Shown one piece after another: positions 37,497-45,431 of a stretch of DNA of 64,000 bases (positions within the stretch are counted from its first letter, which is position 1; each line of letters starts with the position of its first letter). The notes beneath the pieces were generated by a model. It searched no databases. It saw only the letters and a list, made by a program, of their open reading frames with translations, and had not been told where the DNA came from. This DNA comes from Bacillota bacterium (GTDB lineage Bacteria; Bacillota_A; Clostridia; Lachnospirales; Lachnospiraceae). The DNA is taken from assembly GCA_023407175.1 (NCBI GenBank), contig JAEYMU010000014.1:1-64000 (forward strand), written 5' to 3'. A program made the translations under genes and the position numbers.

Positions 37497-37526
37497 ATAA
37501 TAAAAATATGGATGCTTTTGAAAAAG

Positions 37527-37826
37527 CTAAAGAATAAAACGTACCCTTGCATTATGTATCTCTAAGTCTACACTGCGAAAATACTCCTCCAGCTGTGAGC
37601 ATAAAATATCGCTGTTCTTTATACTGCTTAACGTTTCATAGAGTTTGAGATAAAACTTTTTCATAATATGGGTACGGTAAATGATACAGGGCTCTTTTTC
37701 GCTAAATAATTCGATACTCGTAGCGATGATATAGTCTTCACGCAACGGAAGCTCTGATACCATACCTTTAAATATTATTTTGCCGTCATTTTGTATGATT
37801 TCTATTATATTACTTTTGTTTTTCAT
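37527..37826 (-). CDS. Small protein of unknown function
   Basis: A 99-residue protein that I do not recognise. GGAGG 4 nt before ATG 37826 supports this start over the longer frame to 37865. It is charged with no signal peptide or membrane segment. The sequence alternates short strands and helices (IIEIIQNDGKIIFKG, then HIMKKFYLKLYETL), with two Cys at about 52 and 79. It follows the CcdA-fusion gene by 71 nt on the same strand and ends at a terminator, so it is probably the last gene of that transcript. Confidence 0.6.
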   Translation of the reverse strand: MKNKSNIIEIIQNDGKIIFKGMVSELPLREDYIIATSIELFSEKEPCIIYRTHIMKKFYLKLYETLSSIKNSDILCSQLEEYFRSVDLEIHNARVRFIL

Positions 37827-37897
37827 AGAGCCTCCGTCTGGCGGACTGGGAAAATGAGTTGACACACATGAGCAGGTATTTCACAGGATAATTAACA

Positions 37898-39802
37898 TCA
37901 CCGGAATACAATATATAACCCGAATAAAATAAACAATACCGAACTAATTACTTTAATCAGCGGTAATTTCGCGAGTAAACCTTCGGAAAGAGTAAATACC
38001 TTTTTTCCATAATAAATAAGCAATGTCATAATCAGTAACGGTATGATGAAAGCAAAACTGTAAATCATCAGGTATAACACAGCAATCCATTCGATTCGGC
38101 TTCCCTGAATTAATACGATAATTGAGGTGAGATAAATCTGACCGGTACACATGAATTCTCCGAAAGCCAACAGCATACCCAGAAGAACCATAATCACGAT
38201 CAAATATTTGCCCATGGAATATTTTGCGATCCTTCTCATGACCTTATGATTAAATTGCTTTAAATGGGAGGGCAATTGCAAAATCATCTTATCATATTTT
38301 TCTTTTCTGGCCATTACATAATCATTTAAGTTTAATACGGCAAAAGCAATGATAAAAATCAGCATAAGATCTTTTGTTATAAAATTTAACAGGTCGATAT
38401 TTATGCTGGAAAGTAATTTATAAAATAGGGTTCCTAACAGGAAGAACATTATGAATTTTCCCAAGCTGAAGGACAGTCCGATTTTCAATATTTTCTTGTC
38501 GTCCAGCATCATTAAGGATAGCAGGAATAAGAACATGGAAAGGGAGCAGGGATTAATCCCGTTTAATAATCCGGCTCCGAATACGGCAAGTCCGTGGACT
38601 ATGTCATTTTCCATGATTAATGTATTTGGATCAATCACTGTCGTAGGTTTTGCAGGATCATATTTTTTAATTAACAGTTCCAGTTGGGCAAGGATAGCCT
38701 TATCCCCGATAAGTGCCTCATCGGATATAAAAGCGGCAGGAATTTCGCCGAGCTGATCGGACGTCAAGCCGTATTTCTTTCCGTATGCTTTCAAAAGGGT
38801 GATATTTTCGGGAATATATAAATTGTATTCGGCTACGTTCATATCCGGATATTTATTTTTTAACTGATTAATATAATCCACTGCTGTTATACAGGATGCG
38901 CAGGTAGTAGAATAGAAGTAAATTAACGTGGTTTTCTGGTCATCGGAATTAGCTGTTAAATCATTTTCTGTCTGTGAATCGGTTTCGTCCTGATATTCAA
39001 TTGTATGCTTTACGGTTTCTCCCTGTAGCAGCCTCTTAATATTCTCTTCGGTAATTTCCGCATTAAATAAATATTGATCTCCGATAAAAACAATTGGGAA
39101 GATGCCCTGGATTACATCCGGGACATGACTGATTGCTTCATAGTTACTGATTTCCTTATCATTGGCGTTGTCGGAGGCATTGATTTTATATATTTCGATA
39201 TCCCTGGCATCTGCCAGACTGTCCAAAAGGGATGTGATTTCCTTGCAGCTGGTACAATTCGGATCATAAGCGTATACGATTGTTCCGATATTCATCCCGG
39301 TATTTGCTGAAGCAGTACCGGTTGGTGAGAGGTTATCTGTAGAGGAAGCGGTCGCAGCTTGTATTTCAATCGTCTGCCCGGATGTATCAATGTGAACGGT
39401 AAATCCCAGGTATGTATATAGCATTGAGGAAGTATAGGTGATGCCGTCTGCTTTTTCATTTTCAGCATCCAATACTTCAACGGTTGGATCATTGCTGTAG
39501 GTTATGACATTTTTATACCAATTGACATATAAGTGGCCCTTCTCATTCACATCATTTTCATTATATATTTCATCTTTACCGCATCTTCCGCATTCAATAT
39601 ACTCATAGTCTATTAAATCCAATATGTCATATAGCGGCAAAAGTAATATTCCGTCCTCGTTTGTAATACACTTAATTGTTTTTTCACAGTGCTGATAAGA
39701 TACAAGAAATTTCTGTGAATCAGCGTTTGAAAAACCGGCTAAAAAGGGTAAACATAAAATGATAAACAGGATAATCATTCTTTTATCGATATGCAGCTTC
39801 AT
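37898..39802 (-). CDS. CxxC / tandem thioredoxin-like / CcdA-DsbD transmembrane fusion protein
   Basis: A 634-residue membrane protein. Signal segment 9-24; residues 30-150 look like a copper-amine-oxidase-N-like domain with CGRC (71-74) and Cys39/45. A first thioredoxin-like domain has CTSC (183-186), a second has CASC (301-304), and each has a cis-Pro-type FPIVF or IPAAF strand. From about 400 to the end are some six membrane segments of the CcdA/DsbD electron carrier, with NPCS (Cys419) and FMCTGQ holding the buried Cys pair. It would pass electrons from cytoplasmic thioredoxin to thiols outside the cell. Two thioredoxin domains plus an N-terminal CxxC is unlike ordinary DsbD. GGGAG precedes ATG 39802. 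Confidence 0.75.
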   Translation of the reverse strand: MKLHIDKRMIILFIILCLPFLAGFSNADSQKFLVSYQHCEKTIKCITNEDGILLLPLYDILDLIDYEYIECGRCGKDEIYNENDVNEKGHLYVNWYKNVITYSNDPTVEVLDAENEKADGITYTSSMLYTYLGFTVHIDTSGQTIEIQAATASSTDNLSPTGTASANTGMNIGTIVYAYDPNCTSCKEITSLLDSLADARDIEIYKINASDNANDKEISNYEAISHVPDVIQGIFPIVFIGDQYLFNAEITEENIKRLLQGETVKHTIEYQDETDSQTENDLTANSDDQKTTLIYFYSTTCASCITAVDYINQLKNKYPDMNVAEYNLYIPENITLLKAYGKKYGLTSDQLGEIPAAFISDEALIGDKAILAQLELLIKKYDPAKPTTVIDPNTLIMENDIVHGLAVFGAGLLNGINPCSLSMFLFLLSLMMLDDKKILKIGLSFSLGKFIMFFLLGTLFYKLLSSINIDLLNFITKDLMLIFIIAFAVLNLNDYVMARKEKYDKMILQLPSHLKQFNHKVMRRIAKYSMGKYLIVIMVLLGMLLAFGEFMCTGQIYLTSIIVLIQGSRIEWIAVLYLMIYSFAFIIPLLIMTLLIYYGKKVFTLSEGLLAKLPLIKVISSVLFILFGLYIVFR

Positions 39803-39849
39803 TATGCATCTCCCATTGATCGAATCATCACATGTTGATCGCTAAAATC

Positions 39850-39886
39850 GGAAGGGTGATGACGTGATAACACGCCATCACCTTCC
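39850..39886 (-). terminator. Terminator after GH43 gene
   Basis: GAAGGGTGATG.CGTG and CACG.CATCACCTTC form a hairpin with a 4-nt loop. On the minus strand it is followed by CGATTTTAGC. It separates the GH43 gene from the redox fusion gene. Confidence 0.7.
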
Positions 39887-39923
39887 AAAGAAATATTTTA
39901 CTAAAACACTCCTGGTAATTTAA

Positions 39924-40886
39924 TTAATAGGTCGGCCATCCACTTGTGAAATAAAGATCACTGATTAACAGTGTAGCAATACCGCTGTTTTCAGCATCGT
40001 ATGCATGGCGAACCAGGAGATAATTACTTCCGTTCTTATAAACGTCTTGTCCGCCGGGGCCTACCCATTTGGAATTACCGGTATCTAAGTAGGTTACACC
40101 GCCGCTGCTCATGCTTACACCATTCTTATCAACAAAGGGACCGGTAATACTGGTGGAACGGCCATAACCAATCTTATATGTACTGCTGACACCCTGGCAG
40201 CATACACCGTAGGAACAGAACAAATAGTAATATCCATCTTTATAAATCATCGATGCACCTTCGATACCGCCTGATTTATAAGCAATATTATAAACTGTTC
40301 CGGAAGGTTTCCAGGTTGATGAATTCAGTCTAACAACATGAATTCCATCGAACCAGGAGCCGAATACCAACCAAGGCTTTCCGTCCGCGTCAATTGTTAA
40401 ATTCGGGTCGATGGCATTATAAGCATTCGTACCGGATTTTGATGAGATAACACATCCATCATCTCTCCAATCACCCGTAGCAATACTGCTGCAGGAAACA
40501 AGTCCGATTGCGGAATTGTTCTTACCAAATTCGGATACCGAATAAAACATATAGTATCTTCCATTGTAATAGGTGAGATCAGGAGCCCAGACATCATTGG
40601 TTGTCATGTTGGGTGCGTATGTTTTCCACCAGGATAGCGCAGAAGCGAAGACCTGAACACCGTTGTGCCATGTGTAACCATCTGATGAGTATTTCATTTG
40701 TATTCCTTGCCCGGTATATGGTGACCACCATAAACTACCTTCTTTAATAATTGTGGGATCATGAGAGAATAAATCCCCGGAAAGACCCCAGAATGCTGCT
40801 TGTGCCGGTATTGCGCTGGTAAACATGAACATCATCATGCATACAGCGATTACCTTCTTTAGCGGTTTAAATTTTTTTCGTAACAT
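39924..40886 (-). CDS. Endo-1,5-alpha-L-arabinanase, GH43
   Basis: A 320-residue secreted five-bladed propeller enzyme that would cut the arabinan side chains of pectin. Signal peptide with cleavage after PAQA (residue 30). The catalytic triad is visible: Asp43 in SHDPTI, Asp160 in NAIDPNLT and Glu209 in GGIEGASM. The length and motifs match Bacillus AbnA-type enzymes, with no binding module. AAGGAGGAGG precedes ATG 40886. Its promoter (41089) resembles that of GH74, so the two secreted enzymes may be expressed together. Confidence 0.95.
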   Translation of the reverse strand: MLRKKFKPLKKVIAVCMMMFMFTSAIPAQAAFWGLSGDLFSHDPTIIKEGSLWWSPYTGQGIQMKYSSDGYTWHNGVQVFASALSWWKTYAPNMTTNDVWAPDLTYYNGRYYMFYSVSEFGKNNSAIGLVSCSSIATGDWRDDGCVISSKSGTNAYNAIDPNLTIDADGKPWLVFGSWFDGIHVVRLNSSTWKPSGTVYNIAYKSGGIEGASMIYKDGYYYLFCSYGVCCQGVSSTYKIGYGRSTSITGPFVDKNGVSMSSGGVTYLDTGNSKWVGPGGQDVYKNGSNYLLVRHAYDAENSGIATLLISDLYFTSGWPTY

Positions 40887-41334
40887 AAATTCCTCCTCCT
40901 TAAAATAAATAATAGGACTAATAAATTAATAAAACATTTTTTAACTAACGATCCTCCTTTCCGTTTTTTTAGATATCATATTTCTTACAAAACTCTGGAA
41001 AATCTAGTCCCGAAATTTTCAGCGAGTTCTGTTTTATTAATGAAACCCCATATTAATTTTGTTAATAATTACAACTTATCCTATATTTAACATAATATAC
41101 TATGGTAAATTTGTCAATAATTATTTCAATATATAATTTAACATTTAAGTATAAGATGAATCAAACTGTTTTTTTAGCGAATTTATAAAAGATATTTGTG
41201 GAAAAACACAAGAAGCCTTATAAAATACAACAACGGCTAAAGGAATATATCCAGGAATAATAGATACAATTATTGGAAGGTTACTATGTTATGGGAAAAA
41301 ATATAAATTTAAGAAATGGTTACAACCTGCTTAA
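40887..41334. other. AT-rich intergenic region
   Basis: 448 nt with no convincing gene. It contains the minus-strand GH43 promoter at 41089-41117. Rightwards is AT-rich sequence and a 40-codon open frame from ATG 41291 with a GGAAGG site; it runs over the Fic remnant in another frame, and I do not believe it is a gene. Confidence 0.5.
41089..41117 (-). promoter_or_regulatory. Sigma-A promoter of GH43 gene
   Basis: On the minus strand TTGACA (41112-41117), 17-nt spacer, TATGTT (41089-41094), about 200 nt upstream of the start codon. The long 5' leader is AT-rich. The layout matches the GH74 promoter at 37305. Confidence 0.75.
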
Positions 41335-41760
41335 TTCGTTTATATACAGCAGAATGAATATCAGCTTTTATATCAGTGGAAACCGCTGTTTGGATGGTTG
41401 CCGATCGAAACTTTGATTCGTGAACGCCAGGAAGAATACTATAGAGTACTGGGCGAATGTGATCATAAAGCGGATTCGGGTTTATTTATCGAGTATTTAC
41501 TTGCTGCGATCTATGATGCATTGAAGGAAATAGCATTCACCGAACAAGTAGGCGAACAAGTGACCGAACAAGTCAAAAAACTGCTCGATTGCTTGGGAGA
41601 AGAGACTTTGACAACGAAAGAGCTGATGGAACGCCTTGGACTTAAGCATAGACCTACATTTCGCAGTAATTATTTATTACCCGCACTGGAGCGCAGATAT
41701 ATTGAAATGGCAATACCTGACAAACCCAATAGTAGTAAGCAAAAATACCGAAAACGTTGA
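41335..41760 (+). pseudogene. Fic-family protein, 5'-truncated remnant
   Basis: The open frame from 41335 (after a stop at 41332) encodes about 141 residues resembling the C-terminal end of Fic/DOC-family proteins: WKPLFGWLPIETLIRERQ then YYRVLGECD, and a winged-helix-like tail (TLTTKELMERLGLKHR). The catalytic HPFxxGNGR Fic core should lie upstream but is absent; the sequence before 41335 is AT-rich and unrelated. There is no ribosome site near the first possible start (TTG 41398). It is most likely a decayed gene whose 5' two-thirds was deleted. Confidence 0.75.
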
Positions 41761-42182
41761 TGATATGGATAAGAGTATCCTTCTAAAATATAAAGTGAAA
41801 CGACCGCAAGGGGGAGCCATGCGGTCGTTTCGATGAGGGGAGTATAAATAATTAATAAGGGGTTATATAATATGCAGAGGTGTTACCCTTGCACCTTTTT
41901 ATTATAATACAGATAAATCCATTATGCAATAATTATATTAAAAGTTTTTGCGCATGGATTAAGAAAATTGTATGAAAAAGCACTATTTCGCCAAACCCAG
42001 GTAAATATTGGTGTTTATTGCTAAACCTGAAAGAAAGGGACTTTTAATACAGTATGTTCTAGAATTGGAAAAATAATTTTCTGATATGTGAAATATGTTT
42101 TGTTTTTATGAATATTTATCAGAAATGTGCAGATAATAAGTGTTGCAATATCAATTTAAACTCATTATTATAGGAGGCCACT
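41761..42182 (+). other. Intergenic region with two hairpins
   Basis: 422 nt without a gene. A perfect 12-bp hairpin GAAACGACCGCA (41797-41808) / TGCGGTCGTTTC (41820-41831) lacks a T-run. AGGTG (41878-41882) / CACCT (41892-41896) is followed by TTTT and may terminate transcription. The remainder is AT-rich and presumably holds the promoter of the next gene. Confidence 0.5.
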
Positions 42183-42479
42183 ATGACAAGTAACAACAAT
42201 AATTCCAGAAACAGCAATAACAATTCTCAGACTTCTAATGTAAGAAACACAACAGGGTCAAACAGTAATTCAGGCTCCAGCAGAAATGCTAACACAAGCA
42301 GCACAGCAGGAAGCAGCACAAGCAACAGAGGTTCCAGTGGCAATTATACAACTGGCGCCAGCCGTAATGCAACATCGGGTACTAGATGTGAGGATTCCTC
42401 CAGAAGTACTTCCAAGAATGCAAATGGCAGCAGAAATAATAATTTCAGAGATATGGAAGACTCAGAAAGCGACTACTAA
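42183..42479 (+). CDS. Asn/Ser-rich low-complexity small protein
   Basis: A 98-residue protein made mostly of Asn, Ser, Thr, Gly and Arg, with one Cys (TRCEDS, about 69) and an acidic end (DMEDSESDY). I do not recognise it. TAGGAGG 6 nt before ATG 42183 and a good terminator after the stop argue for a real, well-translated monocistronic gene. No signal peptide or membrane segment is present, so it is cytoplasmic and probably disordered. Asn/Ser/Gly-rich short proteins occur among spore-coat and phase-separating proteins, but nothing here proves such a role. Confidence 0.6.
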   Translation: MTSNNNNSRNSNNNSQTSNVRNTTGSNSNSGSSRNANTSSTAGSSTSNRGSSGNYTTGASRNATSGTRCEDSSRSTSKNANGSRNNNFRDMEDSESDY

Positions 42480-42501
42480 AATTTTGAATACAGACTTAAG
42501 T

Positions 42502-42540
42502 AAGGATGTCCCGGGTTACTCTGGGCCATCCTTTTTCTTT
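42502..42540 (+). terminator. Terminator of Asn/Ser-rich gene
   Basis: AAGGATG.CCC pairs with GGGCCATCCTT, followed by TTTCTTT. Confidence 0.8.
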
Positions 42541-42654
42541 GCTAAAAACAATATATTTCCAACAACCTATTTTTTATGAGCAAATATGACTTATTTTGAA
42601 TATGATATATCGGGAGATTATATAACTTTACGAAATGGTGGCGACAGTTAAAAT

Positions 42655-42963
42655 ATGTCTTTCGATACAATTAAAACAAATGATATATTAAAGTATATTG
42701 GGATGCCAAATGTTTTGATTATTGATTTAAGGGATAGGAAAGACTATGATAAAGGACATATCCCCACAGCGATCAATATTCCGTATGAGGAGCTGGAGAG
42801 TAAAAAGAGGTATTTACAGACTAATTTTCTTCTGATCTTTTATTGTGACAGGGGAAATATAAGCCTTCTTGCGATAAGGGATTTGATGAAGGACGGTTAT
42901 AATATGAAAAGTCTGTACGGCGGACTTCGTGCCTACCGCGGAAAGCTGGATAGAAGCCGTTAA
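42655..42963 (+). CDS. Rhodanese-like domain protein
   Basis: A 102-residue single rhodanese domain. LIIDLRDRKDYDKGHIPTAI is the conserved first half, and the active-site loop is FYCDRGNIS with the sulfur-carrying Cys. YGGLRAYRG is the final motif. It would carry persulfide sulfur in the cytoplasm. The ribosome site before ATG 42655 is weak. It stands alone, with no evident sulfur-metabolism neighbour. Confidence 0.85.
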   Translation: MSFDTIKTNDILKYIGMPNVLIIDLRDRKDYDKGHIPTAINIPYEELESKKRYLQTNFLLIFYCDRGNISLLAIRDLMKDGYNMKSLYGGLRAYRGKLDRSR

Positions 42964-43060
42964 AATGCTCATTGACTGTATTACAAAAGAGATATAAAAT
43001 AACAAATGCACAGCTTCTATTGCAAGGCGAAGCATCAACATATACAGAATGGAGAAAAGA

Positions 43061-44215
43061 ATGAAACAGTTTGAATATATTTCACCCTGTCACTTTGGTC
43101 TGGAAACGGTCTTAAAGCGGGAACTGATGGATCTGGGGCTTGAGATAACCAAAGTAGAGGACGGAAAGGTCAGTTATACGGGAGATGAGAATACCTGTGC
43201 GAGAGCCAATATGTTTTTACGGACAACGGAACGGGTATTGCTTAAAATAGCTTCCTTTCAGGCAGAAACCTTTGATGAATTATTTGAAAAGACGAAAGCC
43301 CTGCCCTGGGATGAATATCTCCCAAGAGATGCTAAGTTCTGGGTGGCAAAAGCAAATTCGGTAAACAGCAAGCTGTTCAGTCCCTCTGATATCCAGTCAA
43401 TTATGAAAAAAGCAATCGTCGAGCGAATGAAGCAAAAATATAAGCAGGACTGGTTTGAGGAAAGCGGAAGCTCTTATCCGCTTCGGGTTACCATTCTTAA
43501 GGATGAGGTTACGGTATGCATCGATACTTCCGGGGAGTCCCTTCATAAGAGAGGATACCGCAAGCTGGCAAGCAAGGCGCCGATTACTGAGACTCTGGCA
43601 GCCGCGCTTATTATGCTGACACCCTGGAACAAGGATAGAATACTTGTCGATCCCTTTTGCGGAAGCGGAACAATCCCGATTGAGGCTGCTATGATGGGAG
43701 CGGGGGTTGCACCGGGGATAAACCGGACCTTCCTGGCAGAGGCCTACCGCGGGCTGTATCCGGAAAATATCTGGACACAGGCAAGGCAGGAAGCTATGGA
43801 TCTGGTAAAAAAGGATGCCCAGATGATAATTCAGGGCTTTGATATTGATGGTGATATCATCAAGGCGGCGAGGCAGAATGCAAAACTTGCGGGAGTGGAG
43901 CAGTTCATTCATTTTCAGCAAAAGCCCCTGCGTGAGCTTAGCAGCAGCAAACGTTATGGCTTCATAATCACCAATCCCCCTTATGGGGAACGGCTGGAGG
44001 ATAAGAAGGAGCTGTCAGCCCTTTATAAAGAGATGGGGCAGGTGTTCGGAGCATTGGATTCCTGGTCCTATTATATAATCACAGCATATGAGGAAGCCCA
44101 GAAATATATAGGAAAACAGGCGGATAAGAACCGCAAAATATATAACGGAATGATGAAAACGTATTTCTATCAATATCTGGGGCCAAAGCCTCCGAAGCAA
44201 AATGCAATGAAATAG
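43061..44215 (+). CDS. THUMP-domain class I SAM-dependent rRNA methyltransferase (RlmL/YpsC type)
   Basis: A 384-residue enzyme. A ferredoxin-like plus THUMP domain (about 1-160) precedes a Rossmann methyltransferase domain with VDPFCGSGTIPIEAA (SAM site), FDIDGDII, and the catalytic NPPYGERL (motif IV, N-P-P-Y of base-amino methylases). It probably makes m2G in 23S rRNA, like YpsC/RlmL. GGAGAAAAGA precedes ATG 43061, chosen over ATG 43049 which contains the ribosome site. It is a housekeeping gene with a bidirectional terminator after it. Confidence 0.9.
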   Translation: MKQFEYISPCHFGLETVLKRELMDLGLEITKVEDGKVSYTGDENTCARANMFLRTTERVLLKIASFQAETFDELFEKTKALPWDEYLPRDAKFWVAKANSVNSKLFSPSDIQSIMKKAIVERMKQKYKQDWFEESGSSYPLRVTILKDEVTVCIDTSGESLHKRGYRKLASKAPITETLAAALIMLTPWNKDRILVDPFCGSGTIPIEAAMMGAGVAPGINRTFLAEAYRGLYPENIWTQARQEAMDLVKKDAQMIIQGFDIDGDIIKAARQNAKLAGVEQFIHFQQKPLRELSSSKRYGFIITNPPYGERLEDKKELSALYKEMGQVFGALDSWSYYIITAYEEAQKYIGKQADKNRKIYNGMMKTYFYQYLGPKPPKQNAMK

Positions 44216-44226
44216 CTTTCATAAAT

Positions 44227-44275
44227 AAAGATGCTGTTCAAGGCCTGTAATCGTAAGGCTTTGACAGCATCTTTT
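44227..44275. terminator. Bidirectional terminator
   Basis: AAAGATGCTGT.CAA.GCC pairs with GGC.TTG.ACAGCATCTTT, flanked by A and T runs, between the convergent methyltransferase and hydrolase genes. Confidence 0.88.
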
Positions 44276-44290
44276 GCGTATCATCCCTGT

Positions 44291-45211
44291 TTAGCTTTTT
44301 TTGGATATCCAGGCCACAATATCCGCATATACCTCTTCCCGGTTAAGCTCGTTGAGAATTTCATGCCGGCAGTCAGGATAAAGCTTTAAGGTGCAGTTAG
44401 AAAAACCAAGCTTTTTAAAAGTGGACGCAAACTTATGGATTTCCCTGCCATACCCGCCTACCGGGTCCTTTTCGCCGCTGATGATAAGGATAGGAAGCTC
44501 TTTTCGGGTTTGAAGGATTTGTTTTTTCGATATTTCATTTTGTACCAGCTTCAATAAATCATGATAAAAGGATGCTGTGCAGGTAAAGCCGCAGTAAGGA
44601 TCATGCATATATGCTCCGACGATCGGATTGCTTCTGGTCAGCCAGTCATAGACGGTGCGTGAAGAAAGCGAGGTGTATTTCTTGCCTCCGAAAAAAAGAT
44701 TATGGAGGTAGGGAGATACATGCTTCGGCCCCTTCATTTTTTTAATCAGGGAGGAAAGGAATAATCCGAAATGCACAATGAATTTGGAGGGATAATTGCT
44801 GCCGGAGAGGATTACTCCGGTATATTTGTCATAGGACTGAATTACATTTCTTGCGATGATTGAGCCCATACTATGTCCAAGTAAAAAGATTTTATTGCTG
44901 CGGCTGGTCCGGGCAAGATGCTCGCTTACGGCGATGGCATCCTTTACAACCAGCTGGTGACCATTCGAAGATGCGAAAAAGCCCAGTTCTCCAAACTTTC
45001 TGTCCATACCGTGCCCGCGGTGGTCATATAAATATACATCATAGCCATGCGCGGTAAGATACTCGGTAAAAGAAAGATAGCGTTTTTGGTGCTCTGCCAT
45101 GCCGTGCAAAATCAAAATACTTGCCTTTGGCTCCTTTGGGCAGAGATATTGTGCAAGCTTAATCGTATACCCGTCTCTTTGCGTAATCTGCGTAAAAACA
45201 GCTTCCCCCAT
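44291..45211 (-). CDS. Alpha/beta hydrolase, monoacylglycerol lipase-like
   Basis: A 306-residue cytoplasmic serine hydrolase of the lysophospholipase/monoacylglycerol lipase group. ILHGMAEHQKRY holds the oxyanion region, DHRGHGMD is typical of the group, GHSMG has the nucleophile, ISGEKDPVGG the Asp, and DCRHEILNE the His. A helical cap lies between about 150 and 230. AAGGAGAAGGG precedes ATG 45211. It probably releases fatty acid from monoglycerides or related esters in lipid turnover. Confidence 0.87.
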   Translation of the reverse strand: MGEAVFTQITQRDGYTIKLAQYLCPKEPKASILILHGMAEHQKRYLSFTEYLTAHGYDVYLYDHRGHGMDRKFGELGFFASSNGHQLVVKDAIAVSEHLARTSRSNKIFLLGHSMGSIIARNVIQSYDKYTGVILSGSNYPSKFIVHFGLFLSSLIKKMKGPKHVSPYLHNLFFGGKKYTSLSSRTVYDWLTRSNPIVGAYMHDPYCGFTCTASFYHDLLKLVQNEISKKQILQTRKELPILIISGEKDPVGGYGREIHKFASTFKKLGFSNCTLKLYPDCRHEILNELNREEVYADIVAWISKKS

Positions 45212-45431
45212 GTTCCCTTCTCCTTTGTTTTCTTAATGAGTACTCAGACCTATCTCCATAATTTTAATTATATCGATAAAGCGCGAAAAATACAAGTGCT
45301 ATGGAATGCAATATACACCATAAATCTACAAATTTTACAGCTTTGCCGTAAAAAAATATTGAGAATATAGCAGTATTATTATATAATTTAAGTTATGTTA
45401 CTATAATATGTCGGGGGAGAGAAGCTGTGGT

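Larger units (their letters stand above)
37146..37526. other. Intergenic region with GH74 promoter and hairpins
   Basis: No gene found. It holds the minus-strand GH74 promoter (37305-37333), a hairpin CTGCCC (37392-37397) / GGGCAG (37406-37411) followed on the plus strand by TTTCTTCTGTTTT, and the terminator of the small gene at 37527. The remainder is AT-rich. Confidence 0.6.

Noticed and set aside
41291..41413. 40-codon gene with a fair ribosome site
   Set aside because: It runs out of frame through the Fic remnant, ends soon after, and has no recognisable sequence; probably chance.
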